NCBI GenBank assembly: GCA_044222005.1
Contig: JBGANY010000005.1
Span: 1 to 64,000, forward strand
DNA from: Methylotenera_A sp044222005
GTDB taxonomy: Bacteria; Pseudomonadota; Gammaproteobacteria; Burkholderiales; Methylophilaceae
Length of the DNA stretch: 64,000 nt
Reading direction: 5' to 3'
The translations under genes were made by a program, and so were the position numbers. The notes below the pieces were generated by a model that worked only from the letters and a program-made list of their open reading frames with translations, did no database searches and was not told where the DNA came from. This document shows positions 51,853-60,974 of this stretch, in pieces; positions within the stretch are counted from its first letter, which is position 1, and the number at the start of each line of letters is the position of its first letter.

Positions 51853-53375
51853 TTTAATGTCCTAATAGTGTGTAAATTAGTAAGCAGTTGTCGCTTTGAA
51901 GTCTTGAATGAGGTTTCAATAGCATCAGCGATTGCTTTGTATTTCGAAGCGATGAAGCCATGCAATTTGCCTTCGAACGCCAATACTTTATTGATTGCAA
52001 CATCATCAAAGTAACCTTTGTTCGCTGCAAACAAGGTAATCGCCATGTTTGAAACGCTTAAAGGTGCATATTGCGCTTGTTTCATCAGCTCGGTAAACAT
52101 ACGGCCACGTTCCAGTTGTTTACGTGTTGCTTCATCCAGATCAGATGCGAACTGTGCGAACGCAGCCAATTCGCGGTATTGCGCCAATGCCAGACGCACA
52201 CCGCCGCCTAATTTCTTGATGACTTTAGTTTGTGCTGCACCACCTACGCGAGACACTGAAATACCAGCGTTGATCGCAGGACGGATACCGGCGTTGAACA
52301 AGTCAGTTTCCAGGAAAATCTGGCCGTCTGTAATAGAAATCACGTTGGTTGGAACGAATGCAGAAACGTCACCCGCTGCTGTTTCAATCACCGGCAATGC
52401 AGTCAATGAACCTGTTTTACCTTTGACTTCACCGTTAGTGAATTTCTCTACATACTCTTCGTTCACACGCGCAGCACGCTCTAACAAACGTGAGTGGATG
52501 TAGAACACGTCACCTGGATAAGCTTCACGGCCTGGTGGACGACGTAACAGCAATGAGATTTGACGGTAAGCAACCGCTTGTTTTGACAAGTCATCATAGA
52601 CGATCAATGCATCCTGACCACGGTCACGGAAGTATTCACCCATGGTACAACCCGCGTATGGTGCCAGGAATTGCAACGCTGCTGAGTCAGAAGCTGCTGC
52701 TGCAACCACAATGGTGTATGCCATTGCGCCATTCTCTTCCAGCTTGCGCACCACGTTAGCGATAGTTGAAGCCTTTTGGCCGATCGCGACATAGATACAG
52801 GTCATGTTCTGACCTTTTTGGTTGATGATCGCATCGACTGCAACCGCAGTTTTACCTGTCTGACGGTCACCAATGATCAACTCACGTTGACCACGGCCAA
52901 CCGGCACCATCGAGTCAACGGATTTCAAACCGGTTTGCACTGGTTGTGAAACCGATTTACGTGCAATCACACCAGGTGCCACTTTTTCAATCTTGTCAGT
53001 CATTTTCGCATTGACTGGGCCTTTGCCGTCGATTGGCTGACCTAACGCGTTCACAACGCGGCCGATCAATTCCGGACCAACCGGCACTTCCAGAATACGG
53101 CCTGTACATTTACATGTATCGCCTTCTGTGATGTGCTCGTAATCACCCAACACCACCGCACCCACTGAGTCACGCTCAAGGTTAAGCGCCAAACCGAATG
53201 TGTTGCCCGGGAACTCGATCATCTCGCCAGACATCACGTTTGAAAGACCGTGAATACGAACGATACCGTCAGTGACTGAAATTACGGTACCTTGAGTACG
53301 CGCTTCTGCACTGGTCGAAAAATTTTCTAATCTGCTTTTAATCAGTTCACTGATTTCTGATGTAGATAACTGCAT
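51810..53375 (-). CDS. atpA: ATP synthase alpha subunit with frameshifted end
   Basis: A complete alpha subunit up to S-K-Y-K-A-I-A-D-A-I-E-T: Walker A G-D-R-Q-T-G-K-T near 169 and the nucleotide-binding domain are intact. The reading frame then shifts. The normal ending (D-F-K-A-T-T-A-Y, stop at 51877) is still visible in another frame, while the actual frame runs on for about 30 unrelated residues into atpG to a stop at 51810. About 50 bases appear to be missing at 51908-51914. Confidence 0.88.
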   Translation of the reverse strand: MQLSTSEISELIKSRLENFSTSAEARTQGTVISVTDGIVRIHGLSNVMSGEMIEFPGNTFGLALNLERDSVGAVVLGDYEHITEGDTCKCTGRILEVPVGPELIGRVVNALGQPIDGKGPVNAKMTDKIEKVAPGVIARKSVSQPVQTGLKSVDSMVPVGRGQRELIIGDRQTGKTAVAVDAIINQKGQNMTCIYVAIGQKASTIANVVRKLEENGAMAYTIVVAAAASDSAALQFLAPYAGCTMGEYFRDRGQDALIVYDDLSKQAVAYRQISLLLRRPPGREAYPGDVFYIHSRLLERAARVNEEYVEKFTNGEVKGKTGSLTALPVIETAAGDVSAFVPTNVISITDGQIFLETDLFNAGIRPAINAGISVSRVGGAAQTKVIKKLGGGVRLALAQYRELAAFAQFASDLDEATRKQLERGRMFTELMKQAQYAPLSVSNMAITLFAANKGYFDDVAINKVLAFEGKLHGFIASKYKAIADAIETSFKTSKRQLLTNLHTIRTLKWLVVKKLEPRSRV

Positions 53376-53393
53376 TACTCTGTCTCCTGTGCC

Positions 53394-53930
53394 TTATGCT
53401 GTAAGCGTATAGGCTAAATTTTGTAACTGGCCTTTGACGGATGCGTCTATTACGGTATCGCCAACAATAATTTTGATGCCACCGATGATTTCCGGGTCAA
53501 CAGAAACACTTGCCTCAATTTTCTTGCCGAATTTTGCTTCCAAACGTTTTACTAAGTCTTTGGTATCTGCCGCGCTGATCTTGGCTGCAGCAATGATTTC
53601 TGCATCCAGTGTGCCTTCATCTTGCGCTTTCAATGCTTCGAACGCGCTGTAGATTTCCGGCAAAATAGACAAACGGCCATACTCAACCAAAACTTTGACC
53701 AGATTCTGTCCGTTCTCATTGAGGTTATCGCCGCATGCTTTCAAGAAAGTCGCTTGCAGATCACTGCTTACCACTTTAGGGTCTTGAATATAGGCCTTGA
53801 TTAGCGCGTCATTAGCAACTGCTGCTGCAAAACTCAACATCTCAGACCATTTGCCCAACGCCTTCTGTTCGCGGCCCAGTTTATAGGCAGCGACTGCATA
53901 AGGCCTTGCGATGGTGGATAATTCAGCCAT
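53394..53930 (-). CDS. atpH: ATP synthase delta subunit
   Basis: A 178-residue OSCP-type protein joining F1 to the peripheral stalk: A-R-P-Y-A-V-A at the start, a six-helix N-terminal domain, and I-I-G-G-I-K-I and D-A-S-V-K-G-Q-L near the end. It looks complete. Confidence 0.96.
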   Translation of the reverse strand: MAELSTIARPYAVAAYKLGREQKALGKWSEMLSFAAAVANDALIKAYIQDPKVVSSDLQATFLKACGDNLNENGQNLVKVLVEYGRLSILPEIYSAFEALKAQDEGTLDAEIIAAAKISAADTKDLVKRLEAKFGKKIEASVSVDPEIIGGIKIIVGDTVIDASVKGQLQNLAYTLTA

Positions 53931-53967
53931 GTGATTTCCTTTATCCCTTTGCCTTAACTACTTGGCC

Positions 53968-54438
53968 TTAAAGTTCTGCAGCGAGTTTAGCTAACAATTC
54001 GCTGTGCGTTTTAGCGTCGATTTCTTTACGCAAGATCTTCTCTGCACCAGCAATTGCCAATGTAGAAACTTGCGCACGTAAACCTTCTTTAGCACGGTTC
54101 ACTTCTTGCTCGATTTCAGCTTTAGCGCCAGCGATAATACGATCACCTTCAACTTTGGCATTACCTTTAGCCTCTTCGATAATTTGCGTACCGCGCTTTT
54201 CAGCCTGCGCAATGATTTCACTCGCTTTTTGTTTAGCTTCAGTCAATGTCACTTCTGATTTTTTAGCAGCCACTTCCAAAGCATTTCTGCCATCTGCAGC
54301 TGCAGCCAAACCATCAGCGATTTCTTTTTGGCGCGCTTCGATTGCTTTTAAAAGCGGCGGCCAAACGAATTTCACCGTGAACCAAATCAACACAGCAAAT
54401 GCGATAGCTTGTGCGATAAGTGTAAAGTTAATGTTCAT
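53968..54438 (-). CDS. atpF: ATP synthase subunit b
   Basis: A 156-residue peripheral stalk subunit: one N-terminal membrane helix (residues about 6-26) then a long charged helix with heptads (A-R-Q-K-E-I-A-D-G-L). It looks complete. Confidence 0.96.
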   Translation of the reverse strand: MNINFTLIAQAIAFAVLIWFTVKFVWPPLLKAIEARQKEIADGLAAAADGRNALEVAAKKSEVTLTEAKQKASEIIAQAEKRGTQIIEEAKGNAKVEGDRIIAGAKAEIEQEVNRAKEGLRAQVSTLAIAGAEKILRKEIDAKTHSELLAKLAAEL

Positions 54439-54516
54439 TTTTGATCCATGTTGTTAATCATTAAAGCGTCAGCCACTAAACCTTTGTTAATGACCAAGTC
54501 AGCTTAGGTTTGCTAA

Positions 54517-54652
54517 TTATTTAGCAACCAGCGCCTTCCAGGAAACTTGCACACATAATACCGATACCGATACAAGCACCTGCAGCGCCCAAACCAATAA
54601 TTAAACCAATACCAATGCCTGTGTAGGCCTGAATCATTGCTAATGCTTCCAT
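54517..54652 (-). pseudogene. atpE: atpE, ATP synthase subunit c, broken by a deletion
   Basis: The first helix is normal (M-E-A-L-A-M-I-Q-A-Y ... G-A-A-G-A-C-I-G-I-G-I ... F-L-E-G-A). The reading then stops after 43 residues (tgc taa). The normal last residues L-V-A-K and stop are still present in another frame at 54517-54531. The polar loop and the whole second helix, with the essential proton-carrying carboxylate, are missing. The join falls on a repeated GCTG, as expected for a deletion of about 110 bp. The gene as written cannot encode a working c-ring. Confidence 0.85.
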
Positions 54653-54712
54653 TTTATTACCCTCTCAAAATTAAATTACAACTACAAATAAAACTTGAAA
54701 CTAACTACAAAA

Positions 54713-55531
54713 CTAGTGTGACTCGTGTGCCATGGCAAGATACACCACGGTTAACATCATGAAAATGAATGCCTGCAACGCCACAATTAAAATATGGAAA
54801 ATCGACCAACCGGCGCCAAGTATCGCGCCAAAAATGGTGCCCGTTAAGCCGGTAGCCGCCCAAAGACCCAACAATAAGAAAATCACTTCGCCTGCATACA
54901 TGTTACCGAACAGCCGCAGCGAATGAGAAAGCGGTTTTGAAATGTATTCAATCATGTTGAACAAGAAGTTGGCGGGCCAAACCCAGATTTTGGTACCGAA
55001 CGGGGAACAGAATAACTCGTGAATCCAACCACCCAGGCCTTTCACCTTGATGGCAAAGAAAATCATCAAAAACCATACCGCGAGCGCGAGCGCGAAGGTG
55101 GTATTGATATCTGAAGTGGGAACGCTGCGCCAATGATGCAAACCGAACAGGCCGTAGAATTTGTGCATGACATCTACCGGCAGGAAGTCCATGGCATTCA
55201 TTGCGAACACCCATAAAAAAACCGTCAATGCGGTTGGTGCAATAAACGCATGACGGTTACCATGGAAAATATTTTTAACCTGATCATCTACAAACCCAAA
55301 GACCAGTTCGACAAAAGCCTGGCGCTTAGTCGGCACGCCCGCAGATGCGCCGCGCGCTACCCACCAGACAAGCCCCATCACCAAGATGCCCAGGATGACA
55401 GACATTACCAGCGTATCCACATGCAGAGTCCAGAAACCGCCGTCGCCGATTGGTTTGGCATTGAAGCTTAAATGTCCAGCAATATATTCTGACGGGGTCA
55501 TTGCAACTTGTTCTGCGTGTTCTGTAGCCAT
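54713..55531 (-). CDS. atpB: ATP synthase subunit a
   Basis: A proton-channel subunit of about 272 residues with five to six membrane helices and the essential arginine in S-L-R-L-F-G-N-M. The C-terminal helix is complete. The start M-A-T-E-H at 55531 is preferred over 55540 because the family N terminus is short. Second gene of the operon. Confidence 0.95.
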   Translation of the reverse strand: MATEHAEQVAMTPSEYIAGHLSFNAKPIGDGGFWTLHVDTLVMSVILGILVMGLVWWVARGASAGVPTKRQAFVELVFGFVDDQVKNIFHGNRHAFIAPTALTVFLWVFAMNAMDFLPVDVMHKFYGLFGLHHWRSVPTSDINTTFALALAVWFLMIFFAIKVKGLGGWIHELFCSPFGTKIWVWPANFLFNMIEYISKPLSHSLRLFGNMYAGEVIFLLLGLWAATGLTGTIFGAILGAGWSIFHILIVALQAFIFMMLTVVYLAMAHESH

Positions 55532-55559
55532 ATCAATCAAAAAGCCCTGTAAATGTTAC

Positions 55560-55943
55560 TTATATTTTTAATTCTGTGTTTTCCAGTTTGCGCATTGCTG
55601 CGCCAGAAACCAGCGCCGCCGCCGCCAAACCTGCAATCAGCGCAAAAGGAACCAATTGCTTATAAACTTTAAACGTTACAAACAACAGCACAAAAATCAC
55701 TAAAATCTTGACTGCTTCTGCCTTCAACAGGTTAATCAGTGCCGCTGTCGCTTCTTTTTTGCTCTTCTGCGCAATTTTCGATGCGACTAATGCACCTATC
55801 AATACTGCCAGACCACCTAACACTGCCGATACGCCTGCATGAAATCCTGATATTATAAGTGAAATAACTGCGATTGCGGCTGTTGCGATCAACTGTAACC
55901 GCAACATTTTGCTAAAAATATTGGCCGTAGTTATGTTTTCCAT
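55560..55943 (-). CDS. atpI: ATP synthase accessory protein AtpI
   Basis: A 127-residue membrane protein with four helices. It is the usual first gene of proteobacterial atp operons, assisting c-ring assembly or Mg transport. The promoter should lie in the 152-base gap 55944-56095 after parB; no clear motif is seen there. Confidence 0.9.
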   Translation of the reverse strand: MENITTANIFSKMLRLQLIATAAIAVISLIISGFHAGVSAVLGGLAVLIGALVASKIAQKSKKEATAALINLLKAEAVKILVIFVLLFVTFKVYKQLVPFALIAGLAAAALVSGAAMRKLENTELKI

Positions 55944-56095
55944 ATTTTTATCATTCCAAAAACCATTTTTTGCTTTTGAAACGGGTTTATTAGCAAAGTC
56001 CGCGATTTTGAATTATTAGCGCTTTTTAGTCAAGCACTTTTGCTCAAGCCGGATGAATCGCTTAAGGCAAAAACTCGCTTAAACTCAATATCTTG

Positions 56096-56947
56096 CTAAC
56101 GAGACATTTTTGCAATAATTTCGTCCAACTGATCCAGATTGCTATAACTAATTTTGAGCGTTCCCGCACCGTTGGCTTTTGCAGAAATACTCACCGTAGC
56201 ACCCATTTTTTCACTTAGTCTGTTCTGCAAATCTAGTATGTCACGATTCATGTTCGCTTTATGCGGTTTAGGCTGAATTGCAGCACTCAATTTTTTTACC
56301 AGATTTTCTACTTCGCGCACTGATAAGTCCTGGTGCACAATTTTATTGGCCAGCATAACTTGCTGCGCCGCATCCAAACCAAGCAGTGCGCGTGCGTGCC
56401 CCATATCGAGCTTGTTTTGCATGAGCAAATCCTGCACCGGCGCAGTTAGCCCCAGCAAACGTAATAAATTCGACACCGCTGCACGCGACCTGCCAACCGC
56501 CTCCGCCGCCTTTTCGTGTGTCATGGCAAACTCATCGATTAAACGCTTGATGCCTTGCGCTTCCTCCAGCGGGTTTAAGTTTTCCCTTTGAATGTTTTCT
56601 ATCAGCGCCATGGCGAGCGCGGACTCATCCGCAATTTCACGCACCAGCACCGGCACTTGCTCCAAGCCCGCGATTTGGCTAGCGCGCCAGCGGCGCTCCC
56701 CAGCAATAATCTCGAATATTTCCGGTGAAACTTCTCTGACCAGAATCGGCTGCATGATGCCCTGCGATTTAATCGAATCGGCCAGGGTTTGCAGAGCCGC
56801 ATCATCCATGTAAGAGCGCGGCTGATATTTGCCAGGCCGCAACTGCGTCACATTCAACATACGCAGTGTTTCGGTGCTTCCGGATTCTTCAATATTGTCT
56901 GCCAGCAAGGCATCCAAGCCACGCCCCAAGCCTTTTGGTTTAACCAT
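56096..56947 (-). CDS. parB: Chromosome partitioning protein ParB
   Basis: A 283-residue CTPase/DNA-binding clamp: N-terminal K-G-L-G-R-G-L-D-A-L-L, G-E-R-R-W-R-A-S, the N-terminal helix-turn-helix (T-H-E-K-A-A-E-A-V-G-R-S-R) and a C-terminal dimerisation domain. It loads at parS, of which three copies lie nearby. It overlaps parA by eight bases. Confidence 0.97.
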   Translation of the reverse strand: MVKPKGLGRGLDALLADNIEESGSTETLRMLNVTQLRPGKYQPRSYMDDAALQTLADSIKSQGIMQPILVREVSPEIFEIIAGERRWRASQIAGLEQVPVLVREIADESALAMALIENIQRENLNPLEEAQGIKRLIDEFAMTHEKAAEAVGRSRAAVSNLLRLLGLTAPVQDLLMQNKLDMGHARALLGLDAAQQVMLANKIVHQDLSVREVENLVKKLSAAIQPKPHKANMNRDILDLQNRLSEKMGATVSISAKANGAGTLKISYSNLDQLDEIIAKMSR

Positions 56948-57743
56948 TGTGAATACCTTTGTCTATGCTTTTATTTTTAACTTGTTGATTTTTAACAATT
57001 ATTTCTTTGGCCAGATCTAAATACGCGATTGCGCCTTTCGAAGATTTGTCGTAAACCAATACCGGCAAACCGTAACTGGGCGCCTCAGCCAAGCGGATAT
57101 TACGCGGGATGACCGTGCTATACACTTTATCGCCAAAATGGCTTACCAGCTGTGTCGACACTTGCTGTGCCAGCATATTGCGGTTATCAAACATCGTGCG
57201 CAGCAAACCTTCGATTTCCAAAGTAGCGTTTAAATTCGTCCGCACCTTTTTAATGGTATTCACTAGGTCGGACAAACCTTCCAGCGCATAATACTCACAC
57301 TGCATCGGGATCATCACGCTATTGGCAGCAGTAAGCGCGTTCACAGTGACCAGGTTAAGGGCAGGGGGGCAATCCAGTAATATATAATCGTATTCACCAT
57401 CCAGTTTCGCGATCGCCTGCTTCAGGCGAGCTTCGCGCGCAAATTCATTCACCAGCTCAACTTCTGCGCCAGCCAACTCACGGTTAGAAGGGGCGATGTG
57501 ATAACCGCCTTTTTCGCTGGTCACAATCACTTCGTTCAATGATTTTTTACCGATCAGCACATCATAAATGCTGTGCTTTAAATGTGCCTTATCAACCCCA
57601 CTGCCTGTCGTGGCATTGCCTTGCGGATCCAAATCCACCAGCAACACCTTTTTATAATTGGCCGCCAAACTGGCAGCCAGGTTCACACAAGTGGTGGTTT
57701 TGCCTACACCGCCTTTTTGATTGGTAATAGCTAATATTTTCAT
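56940..57743 (-). CDS. parA: Chromosome partitioning ATPase ParA
   Basis: A 267-residue deviant Walker ATPase: K-G-G-V-G-K-T-T at residue 10, D-L-D-P-Q-G-N-A-T, and L-D-C-P-P. A short basic tail extends beyond the family's usual end. Its ATG overlaps the rsmG stop (ATGA). It moves the origin region with ParB. Confidence 0.97.
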   Translation of the reverse strand: MKILAITNQKGGVGKTTTCVNLAASLAANYKKVLLVDLDPQGNATTGSGVDKAHLKHSIYDVLIGKKSLNEVIVTSEKGGYHIAPSNRELAGAEVELVNEFAREARLKQAIAKLDGEYDYILLDCPPALNLVTVNALTAANSVMIPMQCEYYALEGLSDLVNTIKKVRTNLNATLEIEGLLRTMFDNRNMLAQQVSTQLVSHFGDKVYSTVIPRNIRLAEAPSYGLPVLVYDKSSKGAIAYLDLAKEIIVKNQQVKNKSIDKGIHNG

Positions 57744-58360
57744 CGATTATTCTCTAAAACAACTAAATGCCGCTTTGCCTCTAAACCCGCCACCTTCAGC
57801 GGAATAATTTGCGCCGGGCTCAATGCCAAACCTTTAAGTTCATCTTGCGGAACCTGGCCTTTCATTGCCAACCATTGGCCATTTTCTTTAATCAGGTGCT
57901 TTGTCAGGCTAATAAACAAACCTAGCTCAGAAAAAGCGCGCGAAATAATTGCGTCAAATTTTTCTGCTGGCTGATAGTTCTCTACCCGCGCATGCACCAC
58001 TTCCAAGTTGTCCAGCCCCAGTTCACCTTTTACCTGGCGCATAAAAATCACTTTTTTTTGCACCGCGTCAATGGTAGTCACTTTCAGCTGCGGCAAGCAT
58101 ATCGCCAGCACAATGCCCGGCAATCCGCCACCACTGCCGACATCAAGCAGGTTTTTAACCTGAATATAGGGCAACACACTCAAACTATCGAGCAAATGCA
58201 AGTTCACCATTTCCAGCGGGTCTCGCACCGCTGTCAAGTTATACACCTTGTTCCACTTTTGCAGCAAACCGATATAAAGTAATAGTTTCTGCCGTGTATC
58301 CGAGGATACACTCAAACCCATCTCTGCGATACCCGCAGCCAATAGTTCTGCCTGCGTCAT
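57740..58360 (-). CDS. rsmG: 16S rRNA m7G527 methyltransferase RsmG
   Basis: A 206-residue SAM methyltransferase with L-D-V-G-S-G-G-G-L-P-G-I near residue 68 and R-A-F-S-E-L. Its start overlaps the mnmG stop by four bases. This is the standard mnmG-rsmG-parAB order. Confidence 0.96.
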   Translation of the reverse strand: MTQAELLAAGIAEMGLSVSSDTRQKLLLYIGLLQKWNKVYNLTAVRDPLEMVNLHLLDSLSVLPYIQVKNLLDVGSGGGLPGIVLAICLPQLKVTTIDAVQKKVIFMRQVKGELGLDNLEVVHARVENYQPAEKFDAIISRAFSELGLFISLTKHLIKENGQWLAMKGQVPQDELKGLALSPAQIIPLKVAGLEAKRHLVVLENNR

Positions 58361-60261
58361 GCTGCTTCAATATTGGCCTGGCTGGCTAGTTTTTTGTGCT
58401 TGCGCTTCAGGTAAACCAATAACAACGATATCGTCGCCGGGGTAATGCCCGAAATCCGGCCGGCCTGACCAATCGTTTCCGGCTTGTGCGCCATGAGCTT
58501 CTGGCGCGCTTCTATGCTTAAACCATGCACTTCAGCGTAATCAATATTCGCGCCCAGCTTAATACTCTCGCTGCCTTTTTGTTTGGCGATTTCATCTTTT
58601 TGACGATTGATATAGCCTTGATATTTAGCCGCGATTTCGACCTGTTCTTTCACTTCGTCCGTTAATGTCTCGACTGCTGGGATTAAGCTTAGCAAACTTT
58701 CATAGCCCACCTCCGGGCGGCGCAACAGTTCAAACAAGCTGTATTCGTGCTCCAGTTCTTTGCCCAGCACATTTAATTGTGTTTCACGTGAAACATTGGC
58801 GGGCTGCACAAAAGTACGTTTCAATCTTTCCTGTTCACGCGCCACCGCTTCCTGCTTCCGGCTAAACGCCTCCCAGCGCGCATCATCCACCAAGCCCAGC
58901 TCACGGCCCTTGGCGGTTAGCCGCATATCAGCGTTATCCTCCCTAAGTTGTAAGCGGTATTCCGCACGCGAAGTAAACATGCGATAAGGCTCGGTGACGC
59001 CCACGGTAATCAAATCGTCCACCAGCACGCCCAAATAAGCCTCGTCTCGCGCAGGACACCAGGATTCTTTTTCTTGTGCGTACAGCGCCGCATTGGCACC
59101 TGCCAGCAAGCCTTGCGCTGCCGCTTCTTCGTAACCCGTGGTGCCATTAATTTGACCAGCAAAAAACAATCCTTTAACCGCTTTAGTTTCCAGGCTGGAT
59201 TTTAAGCCGCGTGGATCATAGTAATCATATTCAATCGCATAGCCCGGACGCAGTATATGCGCGTTTTCCAGCCCCTTGATCGAACGCACCAGCGCCAGCT
59301 GGATATCAAACGGTAAACTGGTTGAAATGCCATTCGGGTAAATCTCATTCGTATTTAAGCCTTCCGGTTCCAGGAAAATCTGATGACTTTCCTTATCCTC
59401 AAAGCGGTGAATTTTATCTTCCACACTCGGGCAGTAGCGCGGTCCCACGCCTTCAATCACACCGGTGTACATTGGCGAGCGATCCAAGCCACTGCGAATA
59501 ATGTCATGCGTACGCTCATTGGTGTGCGTAATCCAGCAGGGCAGTTGGGCAGGGTGCTGTGCCGCATTGCCCAAAAATGAAAACACCGGCACCGGATTGT
59601 CGCCCGCCTGCATGGTCATCACCGAATAATCAATCGTGCGGCCGTCAATGCGCGGCGGTGTGCCTGTTTTCAGGCGACCAGCCGGTAAATTCAGCTCCCG
59701 CAATCGCGCTGCGAGCGAGATAGCAGGCGGATCCCCAGCACGGCCTGCGCTATAGTTCTGCAAACCCACATGCACCAGGCCGCCTAAAAATGTACCCGCC
59801 GTCAGCACGACGCTTTTTGATTTAAAACGTAAACCAATCTGCGTAACCACACCTGCTGCACGAATACCATCTAAAATAATGTCATCAACCGCCTGCTGAA
59901 ACAGCCACAGATTTGGCTGATTTTCCAATTTTTTCCTGATCGCCGCTTTATACAAAACACGGTCTGCCTGCGCTCTGGTGGCGCGTACCGCCGGTCCTTT
60001 GCTGGAATTTAGAATCCGAAACTGGATACCACCCTCATCCGTGGCGGCCGCCATTGCGCCCCCCAGCGCATCCACCTCTTTAACCAAATGCCCCTTGCCG
60101 ATGCCACCAATACTAGGATTGCAAGACATTTGTCCCAAAGTTTCAATATTGTGTGTCAGTAATAAGGTTTTTTGCCCCATTCTAGCGCTTGCAAGCGCCG
60201 CTTCGGTGCCTGCATGACCACCGCCCACCACAATCACATCAAAAATATCAGGAAAATTCAT
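58357..60261 (-). CDS. mnmG: tRNA uridine-5-carboxymethylaminomethyl synthesis enzyme MnmG
   Basis: A 634-residue FAD enzyme: V-V-G-G-G-H-A-G-T-E-A near residue 11, C-N-P-S-I-G-G-I-G-K-G-H, G-T-P-P-R-I, and G-Q-I-N-G-T-T-G-Y-E-E. With MnmE it modifies the wobble uridine of certain tRNAs. One parS copy is embedded in the coding sequence, read as N-V-S-R-E-T. Confidence 0.98.
   Translation of the reverse strand: MNFPDIFDVIVVGGGHAGTEAALASARMGQKTLLLTHNIETLGQMSCNPSIGGIGKGHLVKEVDALGGAMAAATDEGGIQFRILNSSKGPAVRATRAQADRVLYKAAIRKKLENQPNLWLFQQAVDDIILDGIRAAGVVTQIGLRFKSKSVVLTAGTFLGGLVHVGLQNYSAGRAGDPPAISLAARLRELNLPAGRLKTGTPPRIDGRTIDYSVMTMQAGDNPVPVFSFLGNAAQHPAQLPCWITHTNERTHDIIRSGLDRSPMYTGVIEGVGPRYCPSVEDKIHRFEDKESHQIFLEPEGLNTNEIYPNGISTSLPFDIQLALVRSIKGLENAHILRPGYAIEYDYYDPRGLKSSLETKAVKGLFFAGQINGTTGYEEAAAQGLLAGANAALYAQEKESWCPARDEAYLGVLVDDLITVGVTEPYRMFTSRAEYRLQLREDNADMRLTAKGRELGLVDDARWEAFSRKQEAVAREQERLKRTFVQPANVSRETQLNVLGKELEHEYSLFELLRRPEVGYESLLSLIPAVETLTDEVKEQVEIAAKYQGYINRQKDEIAKQKGSESIKLGANIDYAEVHGLSIEARQKLMAHKPETIGQAGRISGITPATISLLLVYLKRKHKKLASQANIEAA
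58780..58795. promoter_or_regulatory. parS site 1 (inside mnmG)
   Basis: TGTTTCACGTGAAACA, an exact 16-bp palindrome identical to the ParB consensus. Confidence 0.95.
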
Positions 60262-60352
60262 AGACTAATGATTCTTTTTCAAAGAATTAGATTCTACTGT
60301 AAACCTATGTTTAAGTCATGTAAAAGCATGTTTTAACAGATATTTTTATATC

Positions 60353-60368
60353 TGTTTCACGTGAAACA
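60353..60368. promoter_or_regulatory. parS site 2
   Basis: An exact TGTTTCACGTGAAACA in the gap between mnmG and the cytochrome c gene. Confidence 0.95.
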
Positions 60369-60423
60369 TTGCACTTTATATGCTTCTGACACAATTCCCT
60401 AACAATATTGGCATAGAATTAGC

Positions 60424-60472
60424 TTGATTCATATCAACGCATTGTTAGCCAAAAAGCTTTACTATGCATATA
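60424..60472 (+). promoter_or_regulatory. FNR/Anr-type promoter of the cytochrome pair
   Basis: TTGATTCATATCAA (60424-60437) is a perfect FNR-box match. Its centre lies 41.5 bases before a predicted start near 60472, with a -10-like TACTAT at 60460-60465: the standard layout of a class II FNR-activated promoter. The rest of the 258-base gap holds parS 2. Confidence 0.75.
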
Positions 60473-60519
60473 GCAAGACAGACTTTATTATTAATTATTA
60501 ACTAAAGATGGAGTATTAA

Positions 60520-60960
60520 ATGAAGAAATTAAATATCGTTTTAGCATCACTGCTTGGTTTAGCCGCAGTTTCAGCACATGCAGATGTCGCCAATGCAGAA
60601 AAATTAGCACAAAAATACACCACTATTGCCAAAATAGTGAATCCTGGATACGCAGGCCCTTCGGCGATGGAAGGTAAAATATTTTTTAATCGTAAAATCA
60701 CCATTAACGGCAATGAAGCAGCCTGCGCCTCTTGCCACACTCCCAACCCTGCAAATGAGGGCAAGCACATCGTTACCGGCAAAGCAATTCGCCCGCTGTC
60801 ACCAGCTGTCAACAACAAACGCTTTAATGACTTAGATAAAGTAGAAGATAAATTTACTGAGCACTGTAACGACATTATCGGCGCAGATTGCACACCTGAA
60901 GAAAAAGCCAATTTTATCGGCTACGTGTTGACTGAAAAAACACCTTCAGCCAAGAAATAA
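60520..60960 (+). CDS. DUF1924 / SHP-like monoheme cytochrome c
   Basis: A 146-residue exported protein with a signal peptide ending near H-A-D (residue 22). It has one heme motif C-A-S-C-H (69-73) and a V-N-N-K-R-F segment around residue 98, where the sphaeroides heme protein family uses asparagine as a distal ligand. Two further cysteines (H-C-N-D, D-C-T-P) may form a disulfide. This family makes high-spin heme that binds oxygen or nitric oxide. It is followed after 14 bases by cytochrome b561; the usual diheme partner is absent. Confidence 0.85.
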   Translation: MKKLNIVLASLLGLAAVSAHADVANAEKLAQKYTTIAKIVNPGYAGPSAMEGKIFFNRKITINGNEAACASCHTPNPANEGKHIVTGKAIRPLSPAVNNKRFNDLDKVEDKFTEHCNDIIGADCTPEEKANFIGYVLTEKTPSAKK

Positions 60961-60974
60961 GCAGGAACATTGTC

